The notes beneath the pieces were generated by a model that saw only the letters and a program-made list of their open reading frames with translations, was not told the DNA's origin and searched no databases. DNA of 64,000 nucleotides from assembly GCF_003034915.1 (NCBI RefSeq), contig NZ_PZJX01000028.1, forward strand, positions 310,001-374,000, in the 5' to 3' direction. Source of the DNA: Mesorhizobium helmanticense. GTDB lineage: Bacteria; Pseudomonadota; Alphaproteobacteria; Rhizobiales; Rhizobiaceae. Made by a program: the position numbers and the translations under genes. Below are positions 17,053-27,902 of the stretch, one piece after another. The first letter of the stretch is position 1; the number at the start of each line of letters is the position of its first letter.

Positions 17053-18159
17053 GTGCAGATCAAAACCATCAAGGCCTACCATGTCGTGCAGCCCTTCGTG
17101 GACGGGCCCTACCGCATGTCCAAGGGGCGCGTCGCCGACGCTTTCGACGCGGTGATCGTCGCCATCACTTCCGACAGCGGCCTTACCGGCTGGGGCGAGA
17201 TGGCGCCGCTCGGCAATTTCTACTCGCCTGCGTTCGCGGCGGGGGTTCGCGCGGGCGTCGTCGAAATCGCGCCGCACCTGCTGGGTCAAGAGCCGCGCGG
17301 CTTGGCCAGTATCGGCCGGCTGATGGACACGGTGTTCAAGGGCCATCCCTACATCAAGTCGGCGCTGGACATGGCCTGCTGGGATCTGGCGGCGCGTGCC
17401 GCCGATGTGCCGCTGGTCACGCTGCTTGGGGGCCAAGAGAGCGAGACGGCCGAACTCTACAAGGTGGTCACCCATGGCACGGTCGATGAGATGGCGGCAC
17501 TCGCCAAGCGCATCGTCAAGGACGGGTTCCACCGGCTGCAGGTCAAGGTCGGTGGCAATGTCCATGAGGATATCGAGCGCGTCAGCGCCGTCGCCGCTTC
17601 GGTGCCGAAGGGTACCGTCATCTTCTGCGACGCCAATGCCGGCTGGACGCCCTATCAGGCGCGGCAGTTTGTCGACGCGACGCGCGCCATCGACTATACA
17701 TTCGAGCAGCCTTGCACGACGATCGACGAAAACATGTCGGTGCGGCGCTCGCTGGACAAGCCGATGGTGCTCGATGAATCCGTCGCCTCGCTGGACGACA
17801 TGCTCGAGATCCACCGCAAGGGCGCGGCCGACGGCCTGACGCTGAAGATCTCGCGGCTGGGCGGCGTGACGAAGACACGCCAGATCCGCGACCTCGCCGT
17901 CGACCTCGGCTTCATGATCACCGTCGAGGACACCGGCGGCGCCGAGATCGACACAGCAGCCATGGCGCATCTGTCGCTGTCGACACCGCAGGAGCGCCGG
18001 CTGCATGCCATTGCCTTCCATGAATGGGTGACGGTGCGCACCGCATCGAACATGCCGCCAGTCACGGGCAGCCGCATGGGTATCCCCGATGGACCCGGCC
18101 TCGGCATCGATGTCCTTCCCGACCTGCTTGGCAGACCCTTCTTCGCGGTCGGCAGTTGA
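17053..18159 (+). CDS. Enolase-superfamily (MR/MLE) enzyme, hydroxyproline dehydratase/epimerase-like
   Basis: With start GTG 17053 the protein has 368 residues. Metal ligands are visible as D193 (FCDANAGW), E219 (FEQP) and D241 or E242 (VLDES). The base on one face is K265 (TLKISRLGG). On the other face the K-x-K motif reads Q163-V-K165, so its first lysine is lost. The N-terminal capping domain, including APLGNFYSPAFAAGVRAG, resembles enzymes acting on cis-3-hydroxy-L-proline or on proline/hydroxyproline betaines, which suggests a cyclic amino acid substrate. GTG 17053 is preferred over TTG 17032 because the family begins MxIxxIxxY. The next gene begins one base after its stop codon. Confidence 0.8.
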   Translation: MQIKTIKAYHVVQPFVDGPYRMSKGRVADAFDAVIVAITSDSGLTGWGEMAPLGNFYSPAFAAGVRAGVVEIAPHLLGQEPRGLASIGRLMDTVFKGHPYIKSALDMACWDLAARAADVPLVTLLGGQESETAELYKVVTHGTVDEMAALAKRIVKDGFHRLQVKVGGNVHEDIERVSAVAASVPKGTVIFCDANAGWTPYQARQFVDATRAIDYTFEQPCTTIDENMSVRRSLDKPMVLDESVASLDDMLEIHRKGAADGLTLKISRLGGVTKTRQIRDLAVDLGFMITVEDTGGAEIDTAAMAHLSLSTPQERRLHAIAFHEWVTVRTASNMPPVTGSRMGIPDGPGLGIDVLPDLLGRPFFAVGS

Positions 18160-18160
18160 G

Positions 18161-19345
18161 ATGAAGATCCGCCGCATCCAGGCCACACCGATAAACCTCC
18201 GTCTGGAGGCGCCTTACGCCTGGGTGTTCGGCGAGCTCGACGGGTTTTCGCCAACCATCGTCGAAGTCGAGACCGAGGACGGGTTGATCGGCCTTGGCGA
18301 GGCGCCGACGCCGGCCGCCGCGGCGATCATCAATGACAATCTTGCGGCTCGATTGATCGGCCGCGACGCTTTCGACATCGCCGGCGCCGAAGAGGTCTGC
18401 CTGCCCTATTGGACCGGCGTGCAGTCAATCAACGACCGCAGCCGGATCATGGCTTTCGGCGCCATCGAGATGGCGCTGTGGGACCTGCGCGGCAAGGCGT
18501 GGCGGCAGCCGCTCTACCAGTTGCTCGGCGGCGCCGTGCGCAAGGACATTCCCTTTACCGATTATTTCTCGCTGCGCGGCGATGGGCCTGAGGTGAAGGG
18601 CGAGAAGACACCGGAACAAGTCGCCGACTACTGTGTCCAACTGCATGAGACGCATGGCACGACCTTCTTCGAAGGCAAGTTTTCGACCGGGGATACGAAA
18701 CTCTCGCTGAAGATGGTGGAATTGATCCGCCAAAAACTCGGCGACGACGCGATGATACGGATCGATTCCAACCAGGCCTATTCGCTGGCGACGGCCAGGC
18801 GGCTGGCGCGGCCATTGGAGGAGCTCGGCGTGCGCAACTGGGAAGACCCGGTGGCGACCATCGAGGAGATGCGCGAATTGCGCCGCCACTGTTCAATCCC
18901 GTTCTCCACCCACAATATCGATATTGCGCGCGCCATGGAGATCAAAGTGCCGGACGCCTTCGTCGGCAATCCGACGGTGCATGGCGGCATCGGCCGCATG
19001 CTGCGCTTCGTCGGCGCCTGCGAGCACGCAGGCATCGACTTCTGGTGCTACAGCGGCGACAGCGGCGTCGGCAGCGCCGCCTATCTGCATCTGTGCGCGG
19101 CACTTGGCTGGATCAGGGAGCCCAACCAGTCGCTGTTTCGCATGCTGCCGATGGATGTCATCGAGGAAGGGCCGTTTTCGCCAAGGAATAATGTCGTGCG
19201 GGTGCCCGAAGGCCATGGCCTTGGCGTCACCCTGTCGCGTGAAAACCTCGCCGCCTGCCATCGCGACTTCATCGAGAACGGGCCGTGCAACAAATATCAT
19301 GACCCGGCAAAGCCCGGGACCTACCGGCGCCTGCCGTTGAACTAG
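18161..19345 (+). CDS. Enolase-superfamily enzyme, glucarate-dehydratase-like, atypical active site
   Basis: The 394-residue protein has an N-terminal capping domain and a barrel domain. Metal ligands appear as D202 (RIDSNQ), E228 (NWEDP) and N252 (FSTHN), the Asp/Glu/Asn set of glucarate dehydratases. A lysine, K173, sits in EGKFSTGD, where the family has K-x-K. The opposite-face His/Asp dyad of glucarate dehydratase appears to be absent: the region that should hold the histidine reads CYSGDSGVGS (296-305), and the aspartate position looks like N270. The enzyme may therefore have a one-base mechanism or a different reaction. It starts at ATG 18161, immediately after the upstream enolase gene, with no ribosome site, so it depends on coupling. 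Confidence 0.75.
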   Translation: MKIRRIQATPINLRLEAPYAWVFGELDGFSPTIVEVETEDGLIGLGEAPTPAAAAIINDNLAARLIGRDAFDIAGAEEVCLPYWTGVQSINDRSRIMAFGAIEMALWDLRGKAWRQPLYQLLGGAVRKDIPFTDYFSLRGDGPEVKGEKTPEQVADYCVQLHETHGTTFFEGKFSTGDTKLSLKMVELIRQKLGDDAMIRIDSNQAYSLATARRLARPLEELGVRNWEDPVATIEEMRELRRHCSIPFSTHNIDIARAMEIKVPDAFVGNPTVHGGIGRMLRFVGACEHAGIDFWCYSGDSGVGSAAYLHLCAALGWIREPNQSLFRMLPMDVIEEGPFSPRNNVVRVPEGHGLGVTLSRENLAACHRDFIENGPCNKYHDPAKPGTYRRLPLN

Positions 19346-19578
19346 GAGTGATCACACGAACCGACAGGAGACAGCTAAAACAGGAAAAGCCGCTGCCGCG
19401 AATGGGAATGAACAGGTGGAAGCAGTGCCTTAAGAAAAACCGGCTCCTCCGCCGCAAGGACGGGATGGACCAGCCAAGACCGCATGCTACAGTCTCGACA
19501 GACCTCGTTGACGGCCGGGATACGGAGAACATCCAGGAATTCGTCAATCCAGAGAACACAGGGGAAAGGGTAGAACCC

Positions 19579-21243
<1,665 letters not shown>

Positions 21244-21269
21244 TCGGGAGAGAAGAACAATCCTCTAAT

Positions 21270-21295
21270 AGCCGGCTGTCCACGGAGAGCCGGCT
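21270..21295 (+). other. Intercistronic hairpin after the binding-protein gene
   Basis: Two copies of the self-complementary octamer AGCCGGCT (21270-21277 and 21288-21295) flank a ten-base loop, giving a stable stem directly between binding protein and permease. No T run follows. It probably stabilises the binding-protein mRNA or reduces permease expression. Confidence 0.55.
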
Positions 21296-21313
21296 CCAAC
21301 GGGAGTATTCGCC

Positions 21314-22267
21314 ATTCTCTCCTTCCTCGTCCGGCGTATGGCTCTATCGCTCGTCACGCTGTTCCTGCTTAGCATCATGGTGTTTCTGGGCGGCCAGGTG
21401 CTGCCGGGCAATGTCGGGCGGGCGATATTGGGTCCGTTCGCCGACCAACGCGCGGTCGACGCGCTTAATCACTCGCTTGGCGTCGATCGTCCGCTGCTGA
21501 CCCAGTACTGGAGTTGGATCTCCAACTTCATCCAGGGCGACATGGGCACGTCCTATATCTTCCGCTCGCCGGTCGCCCCCTTCGTCATCGATGCGCTCGG
21601 CAATTCGATGAAGCTGGCGGCGGTCGCCTTCGTGCTGGTGGTGCCGATCGGCATCCTCGGCGGCGTCATTGCCGCGCTCAACCTCAACCGGCCGCTCGAC
21701 CGCATCATCAGCCTTGGTGGATTGTCGGTGACGGTGCTGCCGGAGTTCGTCACCGGCATCATCCTGATCCTCATCTTCGGCGTCTGGCTGCGCTGGCTGC
21801 CGATCTCGGCCGCCTGGCCAAGAGATGCCGGCTTCTTCACCCAGCTCTATTACCTGATCCTGCCGTCGCTGCCGCTGTTTCTGGTGCTGTTCGGCTACAT
21901 AGCCCGCATGGCGCGTTCAGGCATGATCGAGGCGCTCGATTCCGACTATACCAGGACCGCCGTGCTCAAGGGTCTGCCATGGCCCACGGTGATCTGGCGC
22001 CATGTGCTGCGCAATGCGCTGCTGCCGACGATCACCGTCATTGCCACCCAGACCGGCTATCTCATCGGCGGCCTCGTCGTCATCGAGACGCTGTTTCGCT
22101 ACCAGGGCATCGGCTCGCTGATCTTCACTGCCGCGCGCGGCAAGGATTTTCCGGTGCTGGAGGCCGGCATCCTGACCATCGGCATCGTCTATGCGGTGGC
22201 GACCCTTGCCGCCGATTTTCTTTACTCGGTGCTCAATCCACGCATAAGGCTGGGGACAGACCAATGA
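21314..22267 (+). CDS. ABC transporter permease, DppB type (possible ATT start)
   Basis: This inner-membrane permease of the dipeptide family has about six helices and the EAA-like loop DYTRTAVLKGLPWPTVIWRH. The first canonical start in frame is ATG 21338, but no ribosome site precedes it. GGGAG at 21301-21305 is spaced eight bases from ATT 21314, and starting there restores the family N-terminus, LSFLVRRMALSLVTL. I therefore give 21314 as the preferred start (317 residues) and 21338 (309 residues) as the conservative alternative. ATT starts are rare in bacteria. The stop overlaps the next permease gene by four bases. Confidence 0.8.
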   Translation: MLSFLVRRMALSLVTLFLLSIMVFLGGQVLPGNVGRAILGPFADQRAVDALNHSLGVDRPLLTQYWSWISNFIQGDMGTSYIFRSPVAPFVIDALGNSMKLAAVAFVLVVPIGILGGVIAALNLNRPLDRIISLGGLSVTVLPEFVTGIILILIFGVWLRWLPISAAWPRDAGFFTQLYYLILPSLPLFLVLFGYIARMARSGMIEALDSDYTRTAVLKGLPWPTVIWRHVLRNALLPTITVIATQTGYLIGGLVVIETLFRYQGIGSLIFTAARGKDFPVLEAGILTIGIVYAVATLAADFLYSVLNPRIRLGTDQ

Positions 22268-23154
22268 GCGCCACCGACAGTTCCGCCGGCATTCCGGCTC
22301 CGGCACCGAACGATACCAACCGGCGCGGGCCGCTGGCGGAAGTCTTTTTCTCGCTGCTGAGGTCCGGCACCTTCCTCACCGGCCTTGCCATCGTTATGTT
22401 CTGGGTTGCCTGCGCGCTGTTTGGCGAACATTTCGCGCCCTATGATCCGCTGGCCGACGACATCATCAACGCGCTGGCGCCGCCCTCGGCCGAACACTGG
22501 TTCGGCACCGACCAGATCGGCCGCGATGTCTTCTCGCGCGTCATCGTCGGCTCGCGCGACATCCTCACCGTCGCACCGCTCGCTACCTTGCTCGCCACCA
22601 TAGCCGGCACCGCGCTCGGCCTGTTCACCGGCTATTTCCGCGGCATCGTCGACGATGTCATCAGCCGCATCCTCGAAGCCTTCATGGCCATTCCGGTGGT
22701 CATCGTGGCGCTGCTCGCCATCGTCGCACTCGGCACCTCCAAGACGACGGTCATCGTCGTTATTGGCTTGAGCTTCGCGCCGATCATCGCGCGCACAGTG
22801 CGCTCAGCCGTGCTTGCCGAACGCGAGCTCGACTATGTCGCCGCCGCCCAGCTCAGGCACGAAAGCGCCTTGCATACGATGTTCGTCGAGATCCTGCCCA
22901 ACGTTATCCCGCCGATCCTGGTCGAGACGACGGTGCGGCTCGGCTATGCCATCTTTGCCGTCGCCACGCTCTCCTTCATGGGCTTTGGCATACAGCCGCC
23001 GTCACCCGACTGGGGGCTCTCGATCTCCAGCAATTACGGCATGATCGGTGGCGGCTTCTGGTGGACGGTTCTGTTCGATGCGCTGGCCATCGCCTCGCTG
23101 GTGATCGGCGTCAATCTGGCGGCGGACGGCGTCCATGGAGCGTTCAATGACTGA
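22264..23154 (+). CDS. ABC transporter permease, DppC type
   Basis: The 296-residue second permease has an N-terminal cytoplasmic arm, then helices beginning near residue 38. It carries the family motifs HWFGTDQIGRDVFSRVIVGS near residue 79 and the EAA-type loop LDYVAAAQLRHESALHTMFV. It pairs with the DppB-type permease. ATG 22264 overlaps the upstream stop codon and the gene's own stop overlaps the ATPase start region, so the whole set is tightly coupled. Length and motifs are normal. Confidence 0.92.
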   Translation: MSATDSSAGIPAPAPNDTNRRGPLAEVFFSLLRSGTFLTGLAIVMFWVACALFGEHFAPYDPLADDIINALAPPSAEHWFGTDQIGRDVFSRVIVGSRDILTVAPLATLLATIAGTALGLFTGYFRGIVDDVISRILEAFMAIPVVIVALLAIVALGTSKTTVIVVIGLSFAPIIARTVRSAVLAERELDYVAAAQLRHESALHTMFVEILPNVIPPILVETTVRLGYAIFAVATLSFMGFGIQPPSPDWGLSISSNYGMIGGGFWWTVLFDALAIASLVIGVNLAADGVHGAFND

Positions 23155-25210
23155 ACCCGCCAAGGCAATGACTGGGAAGGCCGCCAACGCGCTCGAACTC
23201 CGCGATCTCTCGGTCGCCTACCGTGTCGGCGGCCGCAACCGGGCGGTGCTGCGCAATCTCAATCTCACCATCGGCCAGGGCGAGGCCTATGGGCTGGTCG
23301 GCGAATCCGGCTGCGGCAAATCCACCGTAGCGCTGTCGGTGGTGCGCTATCTCCCGCGCAATGGCTCCATCACCGGCGGCGCGATTGCACTCGACGGCCA
23401 GGATGTGATGAAGCTCGACGCCGAAGCCTTGCGGCGGGCGCGTGCGGAAAGCGTATCGATGGTCTATCAGGATCCCGGCAAGGCGTTGAACCCGTCGATC
23501 CGCATCGGCCGCCAGCTGACCGAGATTTTTGAGCTTGCCAGCGTCTCGGGACAGGCAGCCGAGGATCGCGCGATCGCCATGCTCAACCGTGTGCGCATCT
23601 CCGATCCGGCGAGCGTCATGCAACGCTATCCGCATCAGCTTTCGGGCGGCATGCAGCAGCGGGTCGCCATCGCCATGGCGCTGGCCAACGATCCCTCGAT
23701 GCTGATCCTCGACGAGCCGACGACCGGTCTCGACGCCACGGTCGAAGCGGAAGTGCTCGACCTGATCGGGCAGTTGCGCCAGGAACTCTCGGCATCGATC
23801 CTGTTCATCAGCCACAACCTCGCCGTCGTCTCGAAGATGTGCGACCGCGTCGGCGTGCTCTATGCCGGCATGCTGGTCGAGGAAGGACCGACGCAGGCCG
23901 TATTCAACGATCCGCGCCATCCCTATACGGTGGCGCTGCTGCGCTGCCTGCCGCGCGGCGGCCAGCGCAAGGACCAGGGCCGGCTCGACACCATACCGGG
24001 TTTTTTGCCCGGCATCGGCGTCGACATCAAAGGCTGCGCCTTCGCCGACCGCTGCGCGCTCGCCACCGAGCGCTGCCGCACAGAACCGCCGCCGCTCTAC
24101 GAGCTGGGCGACGATCGGGGGCGGCGGCTATCGCGCTGCCACTATCACGAGCAGGCGCAATCGCTGCCACGGGCCACGCCGAGCAATGTCGCTGCTCCGG
24201 CACGACAGGCGGCATCGCCTGCGGTGCTGCGTGTCGAGGGCCTCAACAAGACCTATGCCAGCCATGGCCACCCCTTGCGGGCGGTCAAGGATGTCTCCGT
24301 CAGCCTGAGGCCGGGCGAGACACTCGGCCTGGTCGGCGAATCCGGCAGCGGCAAGACCACCTTCGCCAGGCTGCTGCTTGGCCTGGTGCCGCCGGACGAA
24401 GGCGGCATGATCGAGCTCGAAGGCAAGCAACTGGCGCCGCGGCTGGAAAGCCGCAGCGACGACCAGGTCAAGGCCATGCAGATCGTCTTCCAGAACCCGG
24501 ACTCTGCGCTCAACCGCTCGCATTCGATCCGGCATATCATTGGCCGCGCGCTGAAGCGGCTGGCGGGCTTGAGCGGTGCCGCACTGCAGGCACGCCTCGA
24601 CGATCTCGTCCGCTCGGTGCGGCTGACCGAGCGCCACCTCGCTCTCAAGCCGCGTCAGCTCTCGGGCGGGCTGAAGCAGCGCGTCGCCATCGCCCGCGCC
24701 TTCGCCGGCGATCCGCGCATCGTCGTGTGCGACGAGCCGACCTCGGCACTCGATGTCTCGGTGCAGGCGGCTATCCTCAATCTGCTTGCCGACCTGCAGT
24801 CGAAGGAAGATGTCAGCTACATCTTCATCTCGCACGATCTGGCCGTGGTGCGCTATCTCTCCGACCAGATCGCCGTGCTCTATCTCGGCCGCATCATGGA
24901 GCTCGGACCCTCGGAAGATGTCTTTGCCGGGCCGCATCACCCCTATACCGAAGCGCTGCTGTCGGCCGTGCCCAAGCTCGACCAGACCGAGACCGTACGC
25001 ATTCGCGTCGACGGCGAAATCCCCAGCGCCACCAATCCGCCATCCGGCTGCGTCTTCCACACACGCTGCCCGCGCAAGATCGGCCCGATCTGCGAGACGC
25101 AGGAGCCGCCGCTCGGCGAGGTAGAACCCGGACACGCCATCCGCTGCCATATCCCCTATGCCGAACTGGCAAGGCTGCAGAAGAAGGTCATCCAGCCGGA
25201 ACTTGCCTGA
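23147..25210 (+). CDS. Fused dipeptide-type ABC ATPase (DppD-DppF in one chain)
   Basis: The 687-residue protein contains two complete ATPase domains that are separate DppD and DppF subunits in classical systems. Domain 1 has Walker A GESGCGKST near residue 55, signature LSGGMQQR and Walker B LILDEPTTGLD; domain 2 has GESGSGKTT near residue 398, signature LSGGLKQR and VVCDEPTSALD. Each domain ends with the oligopeptide-binding C-terminal motif, with cysteines in CAFADRCALATERC and CVFHTRCPRKIGPIC. ATG 23147 is favoured over ATG 23135 because GGAG lies six bases upstream and the stop of the preceding gene overlaps it. It converges on the LysR gene with only six bases between them. Confidence 0.93.
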   Translation: MTEPAKAMTGKAANALELRDLSVAYRVGGRNRAVLRNLNLTIGQGEAYGLVGESGCGKSTVALSVVRYLPRNGSITGGAIALDGQDVMKLDAEALRRARAESVSMVYQDPGKALNPSIRIGRQLTEIFELASVSGQAAEDRAIAMLNRVRISDPASVMQRYPHQLSGGMQQRVAIAMALANDPSMLILDEPTTGLDATVEAEVLDLIGQLRQELSASILFISHNLAVVSKMCDRVGVLYAGMLVEEGPTQAVFNDPRHPYTVALLRCLPRGGQRKDQGRLDTIPGFLPGIGVDIKGCAFADRCALATERCRTEPPPLYELGDDRGRRLSRCHYHEQAQSLPRATPSNVAAPARQAASPAVLRVEGLNKTYASHGHPLRAVKDVSVSLRPGETLGLVGESGSGKTTFARLLLGLVPPDEGGMIELEGKQLAPRLESRSDDQVKAMQIVFQNPDSALNRSHSIRHIIGRALKRLAGLSGAALQARLDDLVRSVRLTERHLALKPRQLSGGLKQRVAIARAFAGDPRIVVCDEPTSALDVSVQAAILNLLADLQSKEDVSYIFISHDLAVVRYLSDQIAVLYLGRIMELGPSEDVFAGPHHPYTEALLSAVPKLDQTETVRIRVDGEIPSATNPPSGCVFHTRCPRKIGPICETQEPPLGEVEPGHAIRCHIPYAELARLQKKVIQPELA

Positions 25211-25216
25211 TGACGG

Positions 25217-26128
25217 CTAGGCGACCGGCAGCGCGTCCGCCATGCTGAAGGCACGATCGCCTTCTGCAAAACCCTCGCCTGCCGACCAGTCCTTTGCCAG
25301 CGTCCGCAATCCTTCCAGGGCAACATCGAGAATGTCCGACGAGGTTGGGTTCGAGGGATAGGCGAGGTAGATCGGGCGCTGGAAGACCGGCGCGTCCTCG
25401 ATACGTCGCAACTCGCCACGCTCGATGTGGCCGCTGACCGCGCTGAGCGGCAGATAGGCGGCGGCCTTTTGCGACAGCACATGCTGAAGCCCGATGAAAA
25501 CCAGCCCGGCCGATATTGCCGGCGTCACCATCGCCGCAAAGGCCCGGTCGTGCTCGATGCGAAATTCCAGCCCCCAGTCCATGAGAATATAGTTCTCGGT
25601 CCATGACCCCACCTGCTCGGCATGCTGGACGAGAACGACCTGATCGACCGCCAGTGTTTCGTAGACGATGCCGGGATGCGGCCTCGGCAGATAGAGGATG
25701 CAGATGTCGAGCAGGCCCTCGGCCATCTGGTCGATCGCCAGGTCGGGGAAACTGCCCTCGAGCCTGAGCGCAACGTTCGGTCGCCTTTCGCGCATCCAGG
25801 CGATCCAGGGCGACGTGATGTGGTCCCACAGATAGGCCGGAGCGGTGAGCCTGAGCAGCGTCTCATAGCCGTCGGGAACGGCGATGTCCTGCCTCGACTG
25901 CTCCCAGGTGCGGGTGATCGAGGAGGCGTGCGGCAGGAACTGCCGGCCTGCCGGGGTAAGTGCTACGCCATCGCGGTCGCGAACGAAAAGCCGGCGTCCC
26001 AGTTGCTCTTCCAGACCCCTGATCCGGGCGCTGACCGTGGACTGGGCAAGGTTGAGCCTGTTGGCCGCGACGGTGAAGCTGCCATGGGCGGCAACCTCGA
26101 GGAAGCTGCGCAGATTTTCGGTGTCCAT
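25217..26128 (-). CDS. LysR-family transcriptional regulator
   Basis: This 303-residue regulator has the LysR helix-turn-helix (FLEVAAHGSFTVAANRLNL, about residues 9-27) and an effector-binding domain. ATG 26128 is preceded by GAGGGG; longer frames reach upstream without support. It is divergent from the second binding-protein gene, and a near-perfect T-N11-A-type palindrome lies between them, so it probably controls that binding protein and the DUF427 gene. The converging end overlaps nothing but sits six bases from the ATPase stop codon. Confidence 0.9.
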   Translation of the reverse strand: MDTENLRSFLEVAAHGSFTVAANRLNLAQSTVSARIRGLEEQLGRRLFVRDRDGVALTPAGRQFLPHASSITRTWEQSRQDIAVPDGYETLLRLTAPAYLWDHITSPWIAWMRERRPNVALRLEGSFPDLAIDQMAEGLLDICILYLPRPHPGIVYETLAVDQVVLVQHAEQVGSWTENYILMDWGLEFRIEHDRAFAAMVTPAISAGLVFIGLQHVLSQKAAAYLPLSAVSGHIERGELRRIEDAPVFQRPIYLAYPSNPTSSDILDVALEGLRTLAKDWSAGEGFAEGDRAFSMADALPVA

Positions 26129-26142
26129 GTTCGAGCCCCTCG

Positions 26143-26159
26143 CATCGAAAATTTCGATG
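26143..26159. promoter_or_regulatory. LysR-type operator, CATCGAAA-A-TTTCGATG
   Basis: An eight-base perfect inverted repeat around a single central base lies 14 bases upstream of the LysR start codon and 85 bases before the divergent binding-protein gene. The inner part fits the T-N11-A pattern of LysR recognition sites (26145-26157), so it is probably the autoregulatory site of this regulator. Confidence 0.65.
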
Positions 26160-26244
26160 ACCCCTATCAAAAAATATCGCTTTCCGGGTGGGATCAACAG
26201 TGAACTAGATAGCGGAGCCCCCATGAGAAGCAAGGAATGCCGCC

Positions 26245-27900
26245 ATGCCAAAGCATTTCAGGATGATCGACACCGCCCGCAGAAACCTCACCGCAATCGA
26301 AAATTCCGCTATCGACGAGTTGCTGGCCGGCAGGATCGGCCGCCGCGATTTCCTCAGGCATGGCAGCTTGCTTGGCCTGTCGCTGCCATTCCTCGGCGGC
26401 ATCGCCTCGGCGGTCGGCCTCGGCGCGCCGCAGGTGCGCGCTGAAGGCAAACCGGGCGGCACCGTGCGCGCCGGCGTGGCGACACCCGGCGGTGCCATCG
26501 ATCCCGTCACCTATTACGACAGCGGCAGCTATCAGCTGGTTTTCCAGACCGCCGAATTCCTCTGCATCACCCAGCCGGACCTCACATTGAAGCCGGTGCT
26601 GGCCGAAAGCTGGTCGCCGAACGAGGACGGCAGCGTCTGGACCTTCAAGCTGCGCAAGGGCGTCAAGTTCCACAATGGCGAAGACTTTAGGGCGGACGAC
26701 GTCGTGGCGACCTTCGATCGGCTGGCCGACCCGAGCGGCTCGTCCAACGCGCTCTCGGTGTTCAAGGGGTTGCTGTCGAAAGGCGGCACCCGGAAGGTCG
26801 ACGACCATACCGTCGCCTTCCATCTCGACGCGCCGAACGGCAGCTTTCCCTATTCGGTGTCGATAGACAATTACAACGCAGTCATCCTGCCGGCGAGCTA
26901 CAAGGGCGACTACGAAAAGACCTTCGAGGGCACCGGTCCGTTCCGGCTGGAGAGCTACACGCCGAAGGTCGGCGCGACCTTTATCCGCAATCCCGACTAT
27001 TGGGGCGAGAAGGCGCTTCCCGACCGCCTCGAATTCAAGTTCTATGGCGACGTCCAGCCGCGCATCCTGGCACTGCAGGCCGGCGAGGTCGACCTTCTCG
27101 ATGCCGTCCCGCTCGATGTCAGCCAGGTCGTGCTGAACAGCCCCGATATCACCGTCCTGCGCGTCGCCTCGACCGCGCATCGCCAACTGCACATGCGTTG
27201 CGACATGGCGCCCTTCACCGACAAGCGCGTGCGCCAGGCGCTCGCCTTGTGCATCGACCGCAGCAAGCTGGTCGATGGCCTCTGCCGCGGCATGGCGGCG
27301 ACCGGCAATGACAGCCCGTTCGCGCCGGCCTTCCCGGCGGCCGACAAATCGGTGCCGCAGCGCACGCAGGACATCGCCAAGGCAAAACAGCTTCTCGAAG
27401 CGGCGGGACTTGGCAGCGGCTTCGACATGACGCTGACGACGCTGCGCTATTCCGACATTCCGGGCTATGCGCAATTGTTCCAGAACTTCGCCAAGGAGAT
27501 TGGCGCCCGCATTTCGCTCAACATCGAGGACCAGGACAAATATTACGGGAAGGCGGTGTTCGGCCAATCGGACTGGCTGGACAGCCCGCTCGGCATCACC
27601 GACTACGCGCATCGCAGCGTGCCGAACGTGTTCCTCAAAAGCCCGCTGGTCAGCGATGGACCGTGGAACGCGGCGCACTTCAAGAATTCGACCTATGACG
27701 GCATGGTCACCAGCTATCTGAAGGCGCTCGATATCGGAGCGCAACAAAGTGCTGCCTCGGACATCCAGAAACTGCTGCTCGATGAGACGCCGGTGATCTT
27801 CAGCTATTTCCCGGATCTGCTTGTGCCGGTGCGCAAGAATGTCAGCGGCCTGCCGCCGATCGCCGCCGGGTTGCTGCTCGACCGCGTGTCCATAGGCTGA
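26245..27900 (+). CDS. Second ABC substrate-binding protein, dipeptide family, Tat-exported
   Basis: This 551-residue protein is a clear paralogue of the binding protein at 19579: both have the leader motif RRDFLRHGSLLGLSLPFLGG or near it, and share blocks such as KGVKFHNGE and YWGEKALPDR. The twin-arginine leader is at about residues 33-53. There is no second set of permease genes, so it probably feeds the same permease-ATPase complex with a different or related ligand. AAGGAA precedes ATG 26245. The gene is divergent from a LysR regulator and is followed two bases later by the DUF427 gene. Confidence 0.88.
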   Translation: MPKHFRMIDTARRNLTAIENSAIDELLAGRIGRRDFLRHGSLLGLSLPFLGGIASAVGLGAPQVRAEGKPGGTVRAGVATPGGAIDPVTYYDSGSYQLVFQTAEFLCITQPDLTLKPVLAESWSPNEDGSVWTFKLRKGVKFHNGEDFRADDVVATFDRLADPSGSSNALSVFKGLLSKGGTRKVDDHTVAFHLDAPNGSFPYSVSIDNYNAVILPASYKGDYEKTFEGTGPFRLESYTPKVGATFIRNPDYWGEKALPDRLEFKFYGDVQPRILALQAGEVDLLDAVPLDVSQVVLNSPDITVLRVASTAHRQLHMRCDMAPFTDKRVRQALALCIDRSKLVDGLCRGMAATGNDSPFAPAFPAADKSVPQRTQDIAKAKQLLEAAGLGSGFDMTLTTLRYSDIPGYAQLFQNFAKEIGARISLNIEDQDKYYGKAVFGQSDWLDSPLGITDYAHRSVPNVFLKSPLVSDGPWNAAHFKNSTYDGMVTSYLKALDIGAQQSAASDIQKLLLDETPVIFSYFPDLLVPVRKNVSGLPPIAAGLLLDRVSIG

Positions 27901-27902
27901 TC

